64,000 nucleotides of DNA from the NCBI RefSeq assembly GCF_027247405.1, contig NZ_CP097463.1, positions 1,178,001 through 1,242,000 on the forward strand. The letters are read 5' to 3'. The translations under genes were made by a program, and so were the position numbers. Below, in pieces: positions 1 to 9,473 of this stretch (within the stretch, counting starts at the first letter, position 1; the number at the start of each line of letters is the position of its first letter). Below the pieces are notes generated by a model. It did no database searches. It was given only the letters and a program-made list of their open reading frames with translations, and was not told the origin of the DNA. The DNA comes from Jatrophihabitans cynanchi. GTDB lineage: Bacteria; Actinomycetota; Actinomycetes; Mycobacteriales; Jatrophihabitantaceae.

Positions 1-389
1 GCGCCGGCGATCAGTGCGGCGGGGCTGCCCTGCTCGATCTGCGCGCTCTGACCGATGATCTTGCATCCCACCAGGCGCAGCCCGGGGACGGCGATGTTCG
101 CCGTCGGCAACTCGGTGGCCAGGTTGACGACCAGCGCTGCGCGGTCGACATGCGGAGCAATCCAGGCGGCCGCGGCGGCTACCTCGGGAGCCGGAACCGC
201 GAGCAGCACGATCGCGCAACCGGACGCTGCCGCGGGGTCCGAACCGACCTGCAGAACGCGGCCCGCACCGTCGGTCACCCGGCCCGGACGCCTCGAGACG
301 AGCACCACCTCATGCTCGCCGCCCAGGCGCGTGGCCAGCGCCCGCCCCATCCGGCCGGCCCCGACCACACAGACCCGCAGTCGGCTCAC
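1..389 (-). CDS. NAD(P)-binding oxidoreductase (partial, 3' end beyond window)
   Basis: The 129 visible residues start with a Rossmann fold: a beta strand followed by GAGRMG near residue 10 binds the dinucleotide. They resemble the N-terminus of ketopantoate-reductase or F420-dependent NADP-reductase-like proteins. The GTG start overlaps the stop of the upstream ABC ATPase by four bases (GTGA), so it is the last visible gene of the peptide-transporter operon and probably acts on the imported compound or its product. The catalytic domain lies outside the window, so neither substrate nor exact family can be assigned. Confidence 0.7.
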   Translation of the reverse strand, partial: MSRLRVCVVGAGRMGRALATRLGGEHEVVLVSRRPGRVTDGAGRVLQVGSDPAAASGCAIVLLAVPAPEVAAAAAWIAPHVDRAALVVNLATELPTANIAVPGLRLVGCKIIGQSAQIEQGSPAALIAG

Positions 390-1477
390 GCGCCCGAGGT
401 GTCGGCCGGTTGCGCGTCCTTCGCGGCGAGTTCTTCGGCGCGAAGGCACGCCGACCAGTGACCGGGCGTGAGCTGCTCGGCGCGCGGCACCAGCTCATGG
501 CAGCGCTCCACCGCCACCGGGCAGCGGGTGTGGAAGCGGCATCCGGGCGGCGGCTGTGTCGGGTTCGGCAGCTCACCCTTGATCACGATGCGGCGGCGCT
601 CTCGCTGGGCCGGCGGGTCGGGCACCGGGATCGCCGACAGCAGTGCCCGCGTGTACGGATGCGCGGGGTGCTCGTAGATCTCGGTGCGGTCGGCCATCTC
701 GACCAGCCGGCCCGCGTACATGATGCCGACCCGGTGCGAGATGTGCCGCACGACCGAGAGGTCGTGGGCGATGAACAGGTACGACAGCCCGAGCTGAGCC
801 TGCAGGTCCTGGAGCAGGTTGACCACCTGCGCCTGCACCGAGACGTCCAGGGCCGAGACCGGCTCGTCGCAGATCACCAGCTCCGGACGCAGCGCGAGTG
901 CTCGCGCGATCCCGATCCGTTGCCGCTGGCCGCCGCTGAACGCGTGCGGGTAGCGGTCAGCCGCGTCGGCAGGAAGGCCCACCAGAGTGAGCATCTCCGC
1001 CACCTGCTCGACGGCCTCGGCTGGGCGCTTCACCAGGCCGTGCACCAGCAGCGGCTCGGCCACGATCTCGCCGACCTTCATCCGCGGGTTCAAGCTGGCG
1101 TACGGGTCCTGGAAGACCAGTTGCAGGTTGCGCCGCACGACGCGGCGGTCCCGGGACGACAGATGCGTGATGTCGCGGCCCGCGAAGGTGATCCGCCCTG
1201 CCGTGATCGGCGCCTTGCCGAGGATCGCCCGCCCGGTCGTCGTCTTGCCGGAGCCGGTCTCGCCCACCAGGCCGAGTGTCTCGCCGCGCCGGATCTGGAA
1301 GCTGACGTCGGTGACCGCGTGGGCCAACCGTGCCTGCCGACCCCAGAAGCCGGAGTGGCCGAGCGGGTAGTCGACGGACAGCCCGTCGACGGACAGCAGC
1401 ACGTCAGCGTCCGCACGGTCGCCAGCGATCTGCGACTCGGCCTCCCCCGCGATGGCCTCTACTCGCTGTGCCAACAA
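386..1477 (-). CDS. Dipeptide/oligopeptide ABC transporter ATP-binding protein (OppF/DppF type)
   Basis: This is the second ATPase of the importer, hydrolysing ATP at the inner face of the membrane. Walker A GETGSGKT is at about residues 72-79, followed by the FSGGQRQR signature and a DEPVSALD Walker B. The C-terminus has the Cys-rich oligopeptide-transporter tail ([10 protein letters not shown]). The reading frame is open far upstream, but a TTG at 1477 is preceded five bases earlier by AAGGAGG and gives 363 residues, which suits the family. The start overlaps the upstream ATPase by 19 bases, so the two are translationally coupled. The ligand is probably a peptide or other amine-bearing small molecule. 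Confidence 0.88.
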   Translation of the reverse strand: MLAQRVEAIAGEAESQIAGDRADADVLLSVDGLSVDYPLGHSGFWGRQARLAHAVTDVSFQIRRGETLGLVGETGSGKTTTGRAILGKAPITAGRITFAGRDITHLSSRDRRVVRRNLQLVFQDPYASLNPRMKVGEIVAEPLLVHGLVKRPAEAVEQVAEMLTLVGLPADAADRYPHAFSGGQRQRIGIARALALRPELVICDEPVSALDVSVQAQVVNLLQDLQAQLGLSYLFIAHDLSVVRHISHRVGIMYAGRLVEMADRTEIYEHPAHPYTRALLSAIPVPDPPAQRERRRIVIKGELPNPTQPPPGCRFHTRCPVAVERCHELVPRAEQLTPGHWSACLRAEELAAKDAQPADTSGA

Positions 1478-2481
1478 GCCAGCCTCCTTCCGGTCTCGGC
1501 GTCCAGCAGCAGTGCGGGCGGCTCGGTGAGGCACCGGTCGATCTGCTGCGAGCAGCGTGCTGCGAACGCGCAGCCGGGCGGCGGCGCGTCCATTCTCGGC
1601 GGGCTGCCGGCGATCCCGGTCAGCCGGTGCGCGACGGAGTCCAGCCGCGGCGTCGAGGCGAGCAGGCCACGTGTGTACGGATGCCTGGGGTCGGCGAACA
1701 TCTCGTCGATGGGCCCCTCTTCGACGATCTTGCCGGCGTACATCACGGCCACCCGCTGGCACAGGCCGGCCACGACCCCCAGGTCGTGGGTGATCATCAG
1801 CACCGCCAGCCCCAGGCGATCGCGGATCTCGGCCACCAACTCCAGGATCTGGGCCTGGATCGTCACGTCCAGGGCGGTAGTGGGCTCATCGGCGATGAGC
1901 AGTTCCGGCTCGCAGGCGAGCGCCATCGCGATGAGCGCCCGCTGCCTCATGCCGCCGGAGAACTCGTGCGGGTACTGCCGCAGCCGCTCGCGCGGTGAGG
2001 AGATGCCGACCAGGTCGAGCAGCTCGGCGGCCCGCTCCTTGGCCTGCCCCTTGGTCATGTTCAGGTGGCGGCGCAGCACTTCGGTCAGTTGCGTCCCGAC
2101 GGTGAACAGCGGGTTGAGCGAGGTCATCGGGTCTTGGAACACGATCGCCAGGTCCTTGCCCCGCACCCTGCGCAGGGACTCCGCACCCGAGTCCCCGAGC
2201 AGGCTCGCGCCCTTCCACCGGATGTCACCGCCGCGGATCTTGCCGGGCAACTTCAGCAGCCCCATCGCCGCGAGTGCGGTCACGCTCTTGCCCGAGCCCG
2301 ACTCGCCGACCAGCGCAACCGATTCACCCGGGTAGATGCTCAACGACACGTCGCGTACCGCATGCACCACGCCGTGGCGGAGCACGAAGTCGATTTGCAG
2401 TCGGTCGATCTCCAGCAGCGGCTCGCGGGTGTCCGCCGCCGAGCGCGCGCGTGGGTCGGCCACGACCGCCGGTCCGCTCAT
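1459..2481 (-). CDS. Dipeptide/oligopeptide ABC transporter ATP-binding protein (OppD/DppD type)
   Basis: This is the first ATPase subunit of the importer, 340 residues. It has Walker A GESGSGKS, the signature FSGGMRQR, Walker B DEPTTALD, and the family's C-terminal Cys-containing tail ([10 protein letters not shown]). The ATG at 2481 overlaps the upstream permease stop (ATGA) and follows a GGAGG ribosome site. The longer upstream reading frame is antisense-free carry-over within the permease and was not used. OppD and OppF heterodimerise, which fits their adjacency here. Confidence 0.92.
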   Translation of the reverse strand: MSGPAVVADPRARSAADTREPLLEIDRLQIDFVLRHGVVHAVRDVSLSIYPGESVALVGESGSGKSVTALAAMGLLKLPGKIRGGDIRWKGASLLGDSGAESLRRVRGKDLAIVFQDPMTSLNPLFTVGTQLTEVLRRHLNMTKGQAKERAAELLDLVGISSPRERLRQYPHEFSGGMRQRALIAMALACEPELLIADEPTTALDVTIQAQILELVAEIRDRLGLAVLMITHDLGVVAGLCQRVAVMYAGKIVEEGPIDEMFADPRHPYTRGLLASTPRLDSVAHRLTGIAGSPPRMDAPPPGCAFAARCSQQIDRCLTEPPALLLDAETGRRLACWHSE

Positions 2482-3446
2482 ATCGAGCCTCCTCCGAGTG
2501 CGCCGGCCGTGGCGGCGAACCGCTTCTCCCGCTCCTGGGGATCGGCGGCGACGCGCAGCCAACTGGCGAACATGTTGACACCGAGCACCGTCACCGCGAT
2601 GGCGATGCCCGGGAAGGTCACCAGCCACCAGGCGCTGTAGACGTAGTCCTGTCCCTCGGCGATCTCCAGGCCCCACGACATCTGTGGCGGCTGCACGCCG
2701 AGCCCCAGGAACGACAGCACCGCCTCGGCCAGGATGATGCGCGCGAACTCCAGGACCGCCACCGTCAGGATCGGCGAGGTCATGTTCGGGGCGACGTGGC
2801 GCACCATCACCCGCAGGGAGCGGCAGCCGACCAGTTCCGCCGCCTCCACGTAGGGCATCTCCCGTAGAGACAGCACGGTGCCGCGTGCGACGCGCGCGTA
2901 CATCAGCCAGCCGTCGAGGCAGAGCACGATGATCACGGTGTGCACGCTCGGCCCTACTGCCGCGAGGATGAGCAGGGCGAGCAGCAGTCCGGGGAAGGCA
3001 CCCTGGGTGTCGACGACTCGCATGATGAAGCCGTCGATCCGGCCGCCGAAGTAGCCCGAGATGACTCCGACCGTCGTCCCGACGGCCCCCGCGATGAGCA
3101 CCACCGACACCCCGACGAGCAGCGAGACCCGCGAGCCGTACATGATCCTCGAGAAGATGTCCCGGCCGAGCTGATCCGTACCGAGGATGTTGCGCATCGA
3201 GCCGCCGTGCTCCCAGAACGGAGGCGAGAGCCGATCGCCGAGCACCTGTGCGGACGGGTCGTGCGGGGCCAGCAACGGCGCGAACAAGGCGACCAGAACG
3301 AAGATCGCGACAAGTAGCAGGCCGACGAATCCGGCCTTGTCCGACCAGAGCTCACGCAGCCCGGAGCGAGCCATGGCCGCGAGCGAGCGCCGCTTCGCCG
3401 GCTCGCTCGGGGCCGGCACCTGAGGAGCGATCATCGTCGCACTCAT
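2478..3446 (-). CDS. Dipeptide/oligopeptide ABC transporter permease (OppC/DppC type)
   Basis: An integral membrane subunit of 322 residues. A basic cytoplasmic N-terminus precedes the first membrane segment (about 36-58). A periplasmic-side region follows with the family signature around GTDQLGRDIFSRIMYGSR, and then five more segments. The binding-protein-dependent transport EAA loop (EAAELVGCRSLRVMVRHVAPN) docks the ATPase. The start lies two bases after the OppB-type permease stop and the end overlaps the OppD-type ATPase by four bases. Confidence 0.9.
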   Translation of the reverse strand: MSATMIAPQVPAPSEPAKRRSLAAMARSGLRELWSDKAGFVGLLLVAIFVLVALFAPLLAPHDPSAQVLGDRLSPPFWEHGGSMRNILGTDQLGRDIFSRIMYGSRVSLLVGVSVVLIAGAVGTTVGVISGYFGGRIDGFIMRVVDTQGAFPGLLLALLILAAVGPSVHTVIIVLCLDGWLMYARVARGTVLSLREMPYVEAAELVGCRSLRVMVRHVAPNMTSPILTVAVLEFARIILAEAVLSFLGLGVQPPQMSWGLEIAEGQDYVYSAWWLVTFPGIAIAVTVLGVNMFASWLRVAADPQEREKRFAATAGALGGGSI

Positions 3447-3449
3447 CGG

Positions 3450-4373
3450 CTACGCACCTACCTTCACTCGCGGGTCGATGAGCCGGTAGACCATGTCCAT
3501 ACAGATGTTGATGATCACGACCAGGATCGCGACCAGGATGACGATCGCCTGCAGTTCGGTGAAGTCCTGACCGAGGATCGAGTCGTAGGCGAGGTGACCG
3601 ATCCCGGTCCAGCCGAACACCACCTCGACGACGACGTCGAACCCAGCAAGGGCCCGGACCAGATCCCAGCCGAACAGGGTCACCGCCGGGGCGAGGGCGT
3701 TGCGCAGCGTGTGGACGCCGATCCGGCGCCACGCGCTCAATCCCTTCGCCTCGGCGGTGAGCACGTACTGCTTGTTCAGCTCGTCGATCATCGACGAGCG
3801 CACCACCATCGCGGTTCGGCCGGTAGTGGGCGCGGCAAGCGTGATGGCCGGTAGCACGATCGCGGTCGCCCCGTCACGGCCGGACACCGGGAACCAGCCC
3901 AGCTTCACCCCGAACAAGATGATCAGCAACAGGCCGAGCCAGAACTGCGGCACGGACAGCCCGATCAGGCTGACGAACGTCACCGCCCGGTCGAGCAGGC
4001 GACCGGGACGCAGCGCCGCGATCACACCGATCGTGACCGCGAGGACGAACGCGATCGCCATCCCGACGAACACCAGTTCCAGCGTGGCCGGCAGGTAGTC
4101 CAGCGCCACGTGCAGCGCCGGCTGCTTGCGTACGTAGGACTCGCCGAAGTTGCCGTGCAGGATGCCCTTCCAGAAGTCGAAGTACTGCACGATCAACGGC
4201 TTGTCCAAGCCGAGCTGGTGATCGAACGCCTTGCGCTGGGCAGCCGTTGATGTCAGCGGCAGCATGACCTTCGCCGGATCGCCGACAACCCTGGTGACGA
4301 CGAACACCACCGTGACCACGCCGATGATGACGATCAGACCCTGACCGATCCTCTGGACTAGGTACCTGCCCAT
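3450..4373 (-). CDS. Dipeptide/oligopeptide ABC transporter permease (OppB/DppB type)
   Basis: A permease of 307 residues opening with the typical MGRYLVQRIGQGLIVIIGV segment. A large extracytoplasmic loop with HQLGLDKPLIVQY follows, then five further hydrophobic segments. An EAA-type loop (AEAKGLSAWRRIGVHTLRNAL) contacts the ATPase. It pairs with the OppC-type permease to form the pore. It sits 35 bases after the binding-protein gene in the same operon. Confidence 0.9.
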   Translation of the reverse strand: MGRYLVQRIGQGLIVIIGVVTVVFVVTRVVGDPAKVMLPLTSTAAQRKAFDHQLGLDKPLIVQYFDFWKGILHGNFGESYVRKQPALHVALDYLPATLELVFVGMAIAFVLAVTIGVIAALRPGRLLDRAVTFVSLIGLSVPQFWLGLLLIILFGVKLGWFPVSGRDGATAIVLPAITLAAPTTGRTAMVVRSSMIDELNKQYVLTAEAKGLSAWRRIGVHTLRNALAPAVTLFGWDLVRALAGFDVVVEVVFGWTGIGHLAYDSILGQDFTELQAIVILVAILVVIINICMDMVYRLIDPRVKVGA

Positions 4374-4408
4374 GCGCCGAGGCGTCCTCTCTGCTCAACC
4401 TGCCGGGT

Positions 4409-5929
4409 TCAGCTGACTGACATCTGGTTGAGGTAGATCTGACTATCCGCCCGCGGCGTCCAGTGCAGCCGCTTGGACGCGCCGTAAAGGTCCTCGACGT
4501 GCAAGCCGAAGTAGAACAGAGCCTGGTCGCAACCGGCCTGCAGGATCTTGTTGTAGTCCTGCAGCCGGCTGGTGGTGTCCAGGTCGCTGCGAGCTGCGTC
4601 GGCCAGCTGGCTGATCTGCGAGTCGTTGTTCGATGCACCCGAGCCACCGTGCTCGTAGTACGTGGAGATCGTCCGGTCGGCGTCGAACAACGAGTTGTCG
4701 GTGTAGACCATGACCGCGTCCGGCCGCGCCGGCTGGTTGAACAGCTTGTCCAGGTACTGGTTGAACTGGAGCAACTGGACGTTGACCTTCAGGCCGACGG
4801 ACCGCCAGGCCTGCGCGATCGCCTGGACGAAGTCGCGGTCAGCGAGCCACCGCCCGGATGCGTCACCGACGATGTTGATCGTCTTGCCCACGGCGCCCGC
4901 CTGCTGCAGCAACTCCTTGGCCTTGTCCTTGTTGTACTCGAACGGCTTCAGATCGGGGTTGTAGCCGAACCAGCTCTTGTCCATGACCTGGCAGGCATCC
5001 GGGGTGGCGTGGCCGTCGAACAGGCTCGTCGCCAGCTCCGGCGTGTTCACCGCGTAGTTCAAGGCCTGGCGAACCCGCACATCGGCGGTGACCCCGCTCT
5101 CCGCGTTCAGGATGAGCGTGGCGTGGTTGTCACCGGGCGCGACCAGCAACTGCGGCGCCGACTTGGCGTCGGTGGGCAGCAGGTTCGTCACCAGATCGGT
5201 CTTCCCCGACAGTAGTTGGGCAAGCCGGGTACCCGACTCCTGCGGGTAGTTGAAGGTGGCGGTCGTGATGCTCGGCTTGGAGCCCCAGTAGTCGGGGTTC
5301 GCCGTCAGCGTGATGTGATCACCATTCGCCCACGTCTTCAGCACGTAGGGTCCGGTGCCCACCGGGGTCTTGGCCGGGTCCTTCGCATTCGGGGCCATCA
5401 TCGAGATGAAGTACATGCGCGAGGGCAGGATCGGGTCGGGCGCCTTCGTGGTGACATCGAGGGTGTACTGCCCTGCCGCCTTGGCACCGGTGATGGTGCT
5501 GATGCTGCCCAGCAACTCGGAGTTGAACTTCGGCGCGATGATGCGATTGATGCTGTATGCGGCGCTGGCGGCGTCGAACGGCTCGCCGTCGGTGAACTTG
5601 ACGTCCTGGCGAAGCTGGAACTGCCAGGTGGTCGGGTCGATCCGGTTCGGCATCGCGCTTGCCAGCAAGGGCTCCAGCTTGGTGCCGTCGGGCGAGCGGG
5701 TCAGCAGCGTCTCGTAGATGTTGTCATCGACGTCGCGCAGGTTGCCGTCGTCTCGCGCCTGCGGGTCGAGCGTCGTCGGCTCCCCGTTGATCGTCAGGGT
5801 GACTGACGCACCCTGTGTCGCCTTGCCGTTGTTCGAACTCTGGTCGGCACCTTTGCTCGAACTGCACGCGGACAGACCGATCGCAACCACGATCGGAAGG
5901 CCGAGCGTCACCGTGATTCGCTTGCGCAT
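4409..5929 (-). CDS. ABC transporter substrate-binding lipoprotein (SBP family 5)
   Basis: A 506-residue extracytoplasmic receptor for the importer. The signal peptide ends in a lipobox (LSAC, acylated Cys22) followed by a Ser/Lys-rich linker. The body has family-5 features: the PTTLDPQ start, TWQFQLRQDVKFTDGEPFDA, and GTGPYVL around mid-protein. Family members bind di- or oligopeptides, nickel or related ligands, and the fold alone does not say which. As first gene of the operon it is likely the most abundant product. Confidence 0.92.
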   Translation of the reverse strand: MRKRITVTLGLPIVVAIGLSACSSSKGADQSSNNGKATQGASVTLTINGEPTTLDPQARDDGNLRDVDDNIYETLLTRSPDGTKLEPLLASAMPNRIDPTTWQFQLRQDVKFTDGEPFDAASAAYSINRIIAPKFNSELLGSISTITGAKAAGQYTLDVTTKAPDPILPSRMYFISMMAPNAKDPAKTPVGTGPYVLKTWANGDHITLTANPDYWGSKPSITTATFNYPQESGTRLAQLLSGKTDLVTNLLPTDAKSAPQLLVAPGDNHATLILNAESGVTADVRVRQALNYAVNTPELATSLFDGHATPDACQVMDKSWFGYNPDLKPFEYNKDKAKELLQQAGAVGKTINIVGDASGRWLADRDFVQAIAQAWRSVGLKVNVQLLQFNQYLDKLFNQPARPDAVMVYTDNSLFDADRTISTYYEHGGSGASNNDSQISQLADAARSDLDTTSRLQDYNKILQAGCDQALFYFGLHVEDLYGASKRLHWTPRADSQIYLNQMSVS

Positions 5930-6064
5930 CCTGTCTCCATTTCCTCACGCATCCGCGCCGGCCGCGCCGCTGGCCCAGGTCAGCGTCCGTGCGGGCACAG
6001 GCCGGCGAATGGCTCAAGCTTGGGGCCAAGAATCGCCGCGGCACGGGGGAATGTAAATGAAGCA

Positions 6065-6097
6065 AGTGCACAACCTGCGTCGACGTTTATGTGCACT
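6065..6097. promoter_or_regulatory. GTGCAC dyad upstream of the peptide-transporter operon
   Basis: Two 8-base arms, AGTGCACA (6065-6072) and TGTGCACT (6090-6097), form a perfect inverted repeat with a 17-base spacer, and each arm is itself palindromic at GTGCAC. On the minus strand a TACATT hexamer lies just downstream (around 6050), about 120 bases before the binding-protein start. This makes an operator plausible. The regulator is unknown. The rest of the 5930-6205 gap shows no gene. Confidence 0.4.
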
Positions 6098-6205
6098 GTC
6101 CCCGTCCGGAACATCCGGATTGCTCTCATGGCGTCACTCGCCCTGCGGACCCCGAAAGTCGTCCGCCGGACGGCTGAGACCGCGAGCTGTCGCGAGTCAG
6201 CCTGG

Positions 6206-7627
6206 CTAGGAAGGCGTCGCGACGGGCTCGGGATCGGGGCCCACAATGCTCACTACCAGCGCCAGGAGTACCAGGAGCGCCGCACCACCGAACAGCAGCA
6301 GCATCGCCCCGCGCGGATAGAGCACCGCCACCCAGGCTGCGCCGAACGCGGAGCCGCCGAAGCGCATCATGTTGAACAGGCCGAGCGCGCTGCCCTGCCT
6401 GCCCGCCGGCGATCGGGTGGCCCCCGTCGCAGCCGGCGTTTGTACGAGCGCGACGCCGGTGCCCAGCGCGAAGAGCAGCACGCACAGCAGTGGCAGGCTG
6501 CGCGCCTGCTGCTCGGTGAAGATGCCCATGGCGAGGCAGGAGGCGATGAGGACTACGAGGCCACAGCGCAGCACCAGTCGCGGACCTACCCGATCGCTCA
6601 GCGCACCGACCACCGGCGCCAGGACGGCCATCGCCGCCGGCAGCACGAAGAACAGCAGCCCGGTTATGCCGGCCGAGCGCCCGAGCGTGCCGGTGATGTA
6701 CAGCGGGACCGCGACCAGGAATGTCATCAGCGCGAACATCTGCGTCAAGGTGGCGATCGCGCTGCGCACGAACCGGATCTCGGTCAGCAGAGGCAACGGG
6801 ACGAGCGGGTGCGCAGTTCGTCGGGACGTCACGACGAAGCCGGCGATACAGCTCACGCCCGCCAACCCGAGTGCGCCGTCGACCCAGCCGGGCACGGCTC
6901 GCTGGGGTACCGCGGTCGCCGCCGTCATCACCAGGGTCGCCCCGATGGTCAACAGTGCTGCGCCCTGCCAGTGCAAGGGGGCCGGGCGCGGACTGTCGGA
7001 TCGGGGCAGGCTGCGGGTGAAGCCGATGACGAGCACGGTCAGCGGGGCAAGTAACCAGAAGATCGAGCGCCAGCCCCAGAGGCCGGTGAGCAGGCCGCCG
7101 AGCGGCGGCCCCACCGCCTGACCGGCGCCGTTCGCCGCCGCCCACGCCCCCATCATCCGGGCGCGCTGCCGAGCCGGGAAGATGTCGGCGAGCATCCCCA
7201 TGACCTGGGGCGGGATCGCCGAGCAGGCCAGGCCCTGCACGGCGCGGGTGGCGACGAGAACTCCCAGCGACGGGGCGAGCGCCGCGCCGACCTGGGCCGC
7301 GACCATCAGGATCAGGGCCGCGGTGAGCGTTCGGTTGCGACCGAACCGATCGCCGACCCAGCCGGTCAGCGCCATCCCGGCGGCCAGGACGAGCACGAAG
7401 CTGCTCACCACCAGAACCCCGGCCGATACCGAGGCATGGAAGGAGTCGGTCACGTTGCGCAGCGGGACGTTCAGGATGTTGTTGCTCAGCGTCCCGATGA
7501 TCGTTGCGCCCAGCAACGCAGGAAGCACGAGCGGCCCCGCGGGCCGGGCGCGCTCGGCGGTCGGGGCAGGGGCGAGCGCGACACTCGCGACCGGGGCTCG
7601 CGGTGCCTTCCGGAGCTGATAGGCCAC
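6206..7627 (-). CDS. MFS drug/compound exporter, DHA2 (EmrB/QacA) type
   Basis: A proton-coupled exporter of about 473 residues, the size of 14-helix DHA2 proteins. Motif A is present as GWVGDRFGRNRT after helix 2. Helix 5 carries the antiporter-type motif region (AWAAANGAGQAVGPPLGG). GTG at 7627 is preferred because an AGGGAG site lies seven bases upstream, and a second in-frame GTG at 7654 lacks a well-placed site. It is transcribed away from the decayed MFS gene, separated by about 370 bases that include GCAAAT repeats. The substrate is unknown. Confidence 0.85.
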   Translation of the reverse strand: MAYQLRKAPRAPVASVALAPAPTAERARPAGPLVLPALLGATIIGTLSNNILNVPLRNVTDSFHASVSAGVLVVSSFVLVLAAGMALTGWVGDRFGRNRTLTAALILMVAAQVGAALAPSLGVLVATRAVQGLACSAIPPQVMGMLADIFPARQRARMMGAWAAANGAGQAVGPPLGGLLTGLWGWRSIFWLLAPLTVLVIGFTRSLPRSDSPRPAPLHWQGAALLTIGATLVMTAATAVPQRAVPGWVDGALGLAGVSCIAGFVVTSRRTAHPLVPLPLLTEIRFVRSAIATLTQMFALMTFLVAVPLYITGTLGRSAGITGLLFFVLPAAMAVLAPVVGALSDRVGPRLVLRCGLVVLIASCLAMGIFTEQQARSLPLLCVLLFALGTGVALVQTPAATGATRSPAGRQGSALGLFNMMRFGGSAFGAAWVAVLYPRGAMLLLFGGAALLVLLALVVSIVGPDPEPVATPS

Positions 7628-7840
7628 GCAGGCTCCCTGACAGCGCGGCGGCACGTGGGATGCCGCTCAACTCCCGAGCCTGTGGCGCGCGGGCCGGTTC
7701 GGGCAACGGCAGAGTGCACACATTAGCCACGCGAACCCTGTGCAGTAGGCCGAAACCGTAACCCGGTGCGTCCGCGACGGGATCCACCCGGCGCCTCCGA
7801 CCTTTCCATAGCTGCCACGAGCCATAGAGCCTGTCATTAT

Positions 7841-7881
7841 GCAAATGCGCGTTAGGGCACACAATTTGCCGTTGCGCAAAT
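7841..7881. promoter_or_regulatory. GCAAAT/ATTTGC repeats, possible operator
   Basis: Three copies of one hexamer occur: GCAAAT at 7841 and an ATTTGC-N6-GCAAAT dyad at 7864-7881. The stretch lies between the MFS exporter and the MFS pseudogene, where TetR- or MarR-type operators are common. It is unusually AT-rich for this genome. No regulator gene survives nearby. I see no gene in the rest of 7628-8000. Confidence 0.3.
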
Positions 7882-8002
7882 CGCGGCGGAAGGCATATCG
7901 GCCCGGCACGCACGACGGTCTTGGTCGAGAATCTCAAAGATTGGCAGGCTTGCGAACTGTGTTCATCGTCCGGTCGCTCACATTCTCGCCCACCACATCT
8001 GC

Positions 8003-8490
8003 AGGGGTTTTACGACCGCGACGCCAGCCGGGCCCGGCCAACTGCAATGGGCGACCGGCTCGTACACGCTGGCCTTCGCCACCTTGATGTTCACTGCAGG
8101 TGCCTTGGCCGATCACCTGGGTCACCGGACCGTGTTCTCCGGCGGGCGGGCCGCGATGGGGTGGGCAGCGCGCTGATCACCCCCGCGATGTTGGCCATCC
8201 TCATATGGACCTTTACCGGCCACGCCCGAACTGCCGCGATCGGCATCTTCTCGACTTCGGTCGGTGTCGGAATGGCTGCCGGCCCGGTACTGGCCGGCTT
8301 TCTGCTCGATCATTTCTGGTGGGGCTCGGTCTTCCTGATTAATGCTCCGGTCGCGGCATCAGGGTTGGCCGGCCCCGCCGTGTTCGTCCTGAATTTCCGT
8401 AGCCCCACGCCGCGGGAACGGGACCCCGCCGGAATGCTGCTGTCGAGAAGCGGGCTCGTCGCGTTGGCATCCGGGCTGATCCGGGCGGGG
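8003..8490 (+). pseudogene. Decayed MFS transporter (DHA2 type)
   Basis: Two reading frames together spell the N-terminal half of a DHA2 exporter. The first (ending near 8180) has LQWATGSYTLAF and GALADHLGHRTVF, that is helix 2 with a motif A relative. A one-base shift leads into the second (GVGSALITPAMLAILIWTF, then MAAGPVLAGFLLDHFWWGSVFLINAPVA and GMLLSRSGLVALASGLIRAG). About 30 residues expected between motif A and GVGSALITPAM are missing. The C-terminal helices are absent. It is therefore a frameshifted, internally deleted and 3'-truncated gene, not a functional transporter. Confidence 0.75.
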
Positions 8491-8498
8491 CAGGTGGC

Positions 8499-8600
8499 TA
8501 CAGGTTCAGATACGAGCAGCGGCAACTGGCCGGCGTATTGGCGGCGCTGCGCCTCGACTGCGATCCGGAACGCCTGCTCGGCCCGCTGTCAGCCGAGTAA
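8499..8600 (+). pseudogene. Unassigned C-terminal gene fragment joined to the MFS pseudogene
   Basis: Directly after the MFS sequence stops, another frame reads 33 residues (YRFRYEQRQLAGVLAALRLD and onward) to a TAA at 8598. It has no resemblance to an MFS protein and has normal high-GC codon choice. It looks like the tail of a second gene brought next to the MFS remnant by a deletion. The stop overlaps the end of the M56 peptidase gene on the other strand. Its origin is unknown. Confidence 0.3.
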
Positions 8601-9473
8601 CCGCGGGACGACCTCGGTCAGCCACGGCACCGCGACCAGCGCGGTCGGCAGGCAGACCACGCCCAACGCGGCCAGGTAGGCGGCGGCCGCCACGATGGGG
8701 GCCGGGCGGGCGGGTTCGGCCAGCCGGTGCACGCGCCACAGCACGTCGCCGCCGCCGATGCCGAGTGCGGCGGCCGGCCTGCTGCCGCCTGCCAGCCGCA
8801 CCAGCGCCTGCGCCAGCGCACGCCGTCCGCAGCGGCGCACGGCGGCATCGTCGGCGAGGATCTCGATCAGCAGGCGGACCCGGTCGAGCGCGACCCGGCT
8901 GTGGACCACGCGCGGGAACGCCTCGTTGAGCACGGTGAACGCCTCGAGGACGAGGTCGTGGCGTGCCCGCAGGTGCGCCCGCTCATGGGCGAGCACCGCG
9001 TCGAGTTCGCTCGCGCCGAGCGAGTGCAAGGTCGAATCACTGAGCACGATGCGCGATCGGTGGAACCCGGGCAGGCAGTACGCGGTGGGGGTCTCGTGCG
9101 GCACGACCCGCACGCCGGCGGCGTCGTCGTCGGCGAGCAGGTCGACGAGTTCGCGGTGCCGGCGCCGCAACTGGCGGGTGCGCAGCCCGACCCGGTGCGC
9201 GGTCACCAGCAGCCGGCCGAGCACCACCGCGGTCACCAGCAGTGCGAAGCCGCGCGCCAGGTCCCCCGGCAACGCGAGGCGTTTGTCGAGCAGCACTTGT
9301 GACGCGACCGCGAGCCCGGCTCCCAGCCCGGCGAGAACGGCAGCCAGCGCCACGGCCTGCCACAGGGTGATCGCCGCGCGAGGAGCGCGCAGCAGGGCTC
9401 CGATCCTGCTCAGCGCCGCGGGCACCGGGCCGGCCAGCAGCACGGCCAGCACGCCGAGCACCAACGGCGTCAT
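8589..9473 (-). CDS. M56-family membrane metallopeptidase (BlaR1/MecR1 peptidase-like)
   Basis: A 294-residue protein with several N-terminal membrane segments and a zinc-protease motif HERAH in the stretch LDAVLAHERAHLRARHD. A further membrane segment lies at the C-terminus. The fold is the gluzincin domain of BlaR1/MecR1 without a penicillin-binding sensor, as is usual in actinobacteria. The ATG overlaps the repressor stop (ATGA), so the pair is coupled. By analogy with bla/mec it probably senses membrane or envelope stress and inactivates the adjacent repressor. That role is inferred. Confidence 0.88.
   Translation of the reverse strand: MTPLVLGVLAVLLAGPVPAALSRIGALLRAPRAAITLWQAVALAAVLAGLGAGLAVASQVLLDKRLALPGDLARGFALLVTAVVLGRLLVTAHRVGLRTRQLRRRHRELVDLLADDDAAGVRVVPHETPTAYCLPGFHRSRIVLSDSTLHSLGASELDAVLAHERAHLRARHDLVLEAFTVLNEAFPRVVHSRVALDRVRLLIEILADDAAVRRCGRRALAQALVRLAGGSRPAAALGIGGGDVLWRVHRLAEPARPAPIVAAAAYLAALGVVCLPTALVAVPWLTEVVPRLLG

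Noticed and set aside
410-2335. Long plus-strand open frame opposite the peptide-transporter ATPases
   Set aside because: It mirrors oppF/oppD codons, has no ribosome site and no recognisable domain. It is open only because of high GC.
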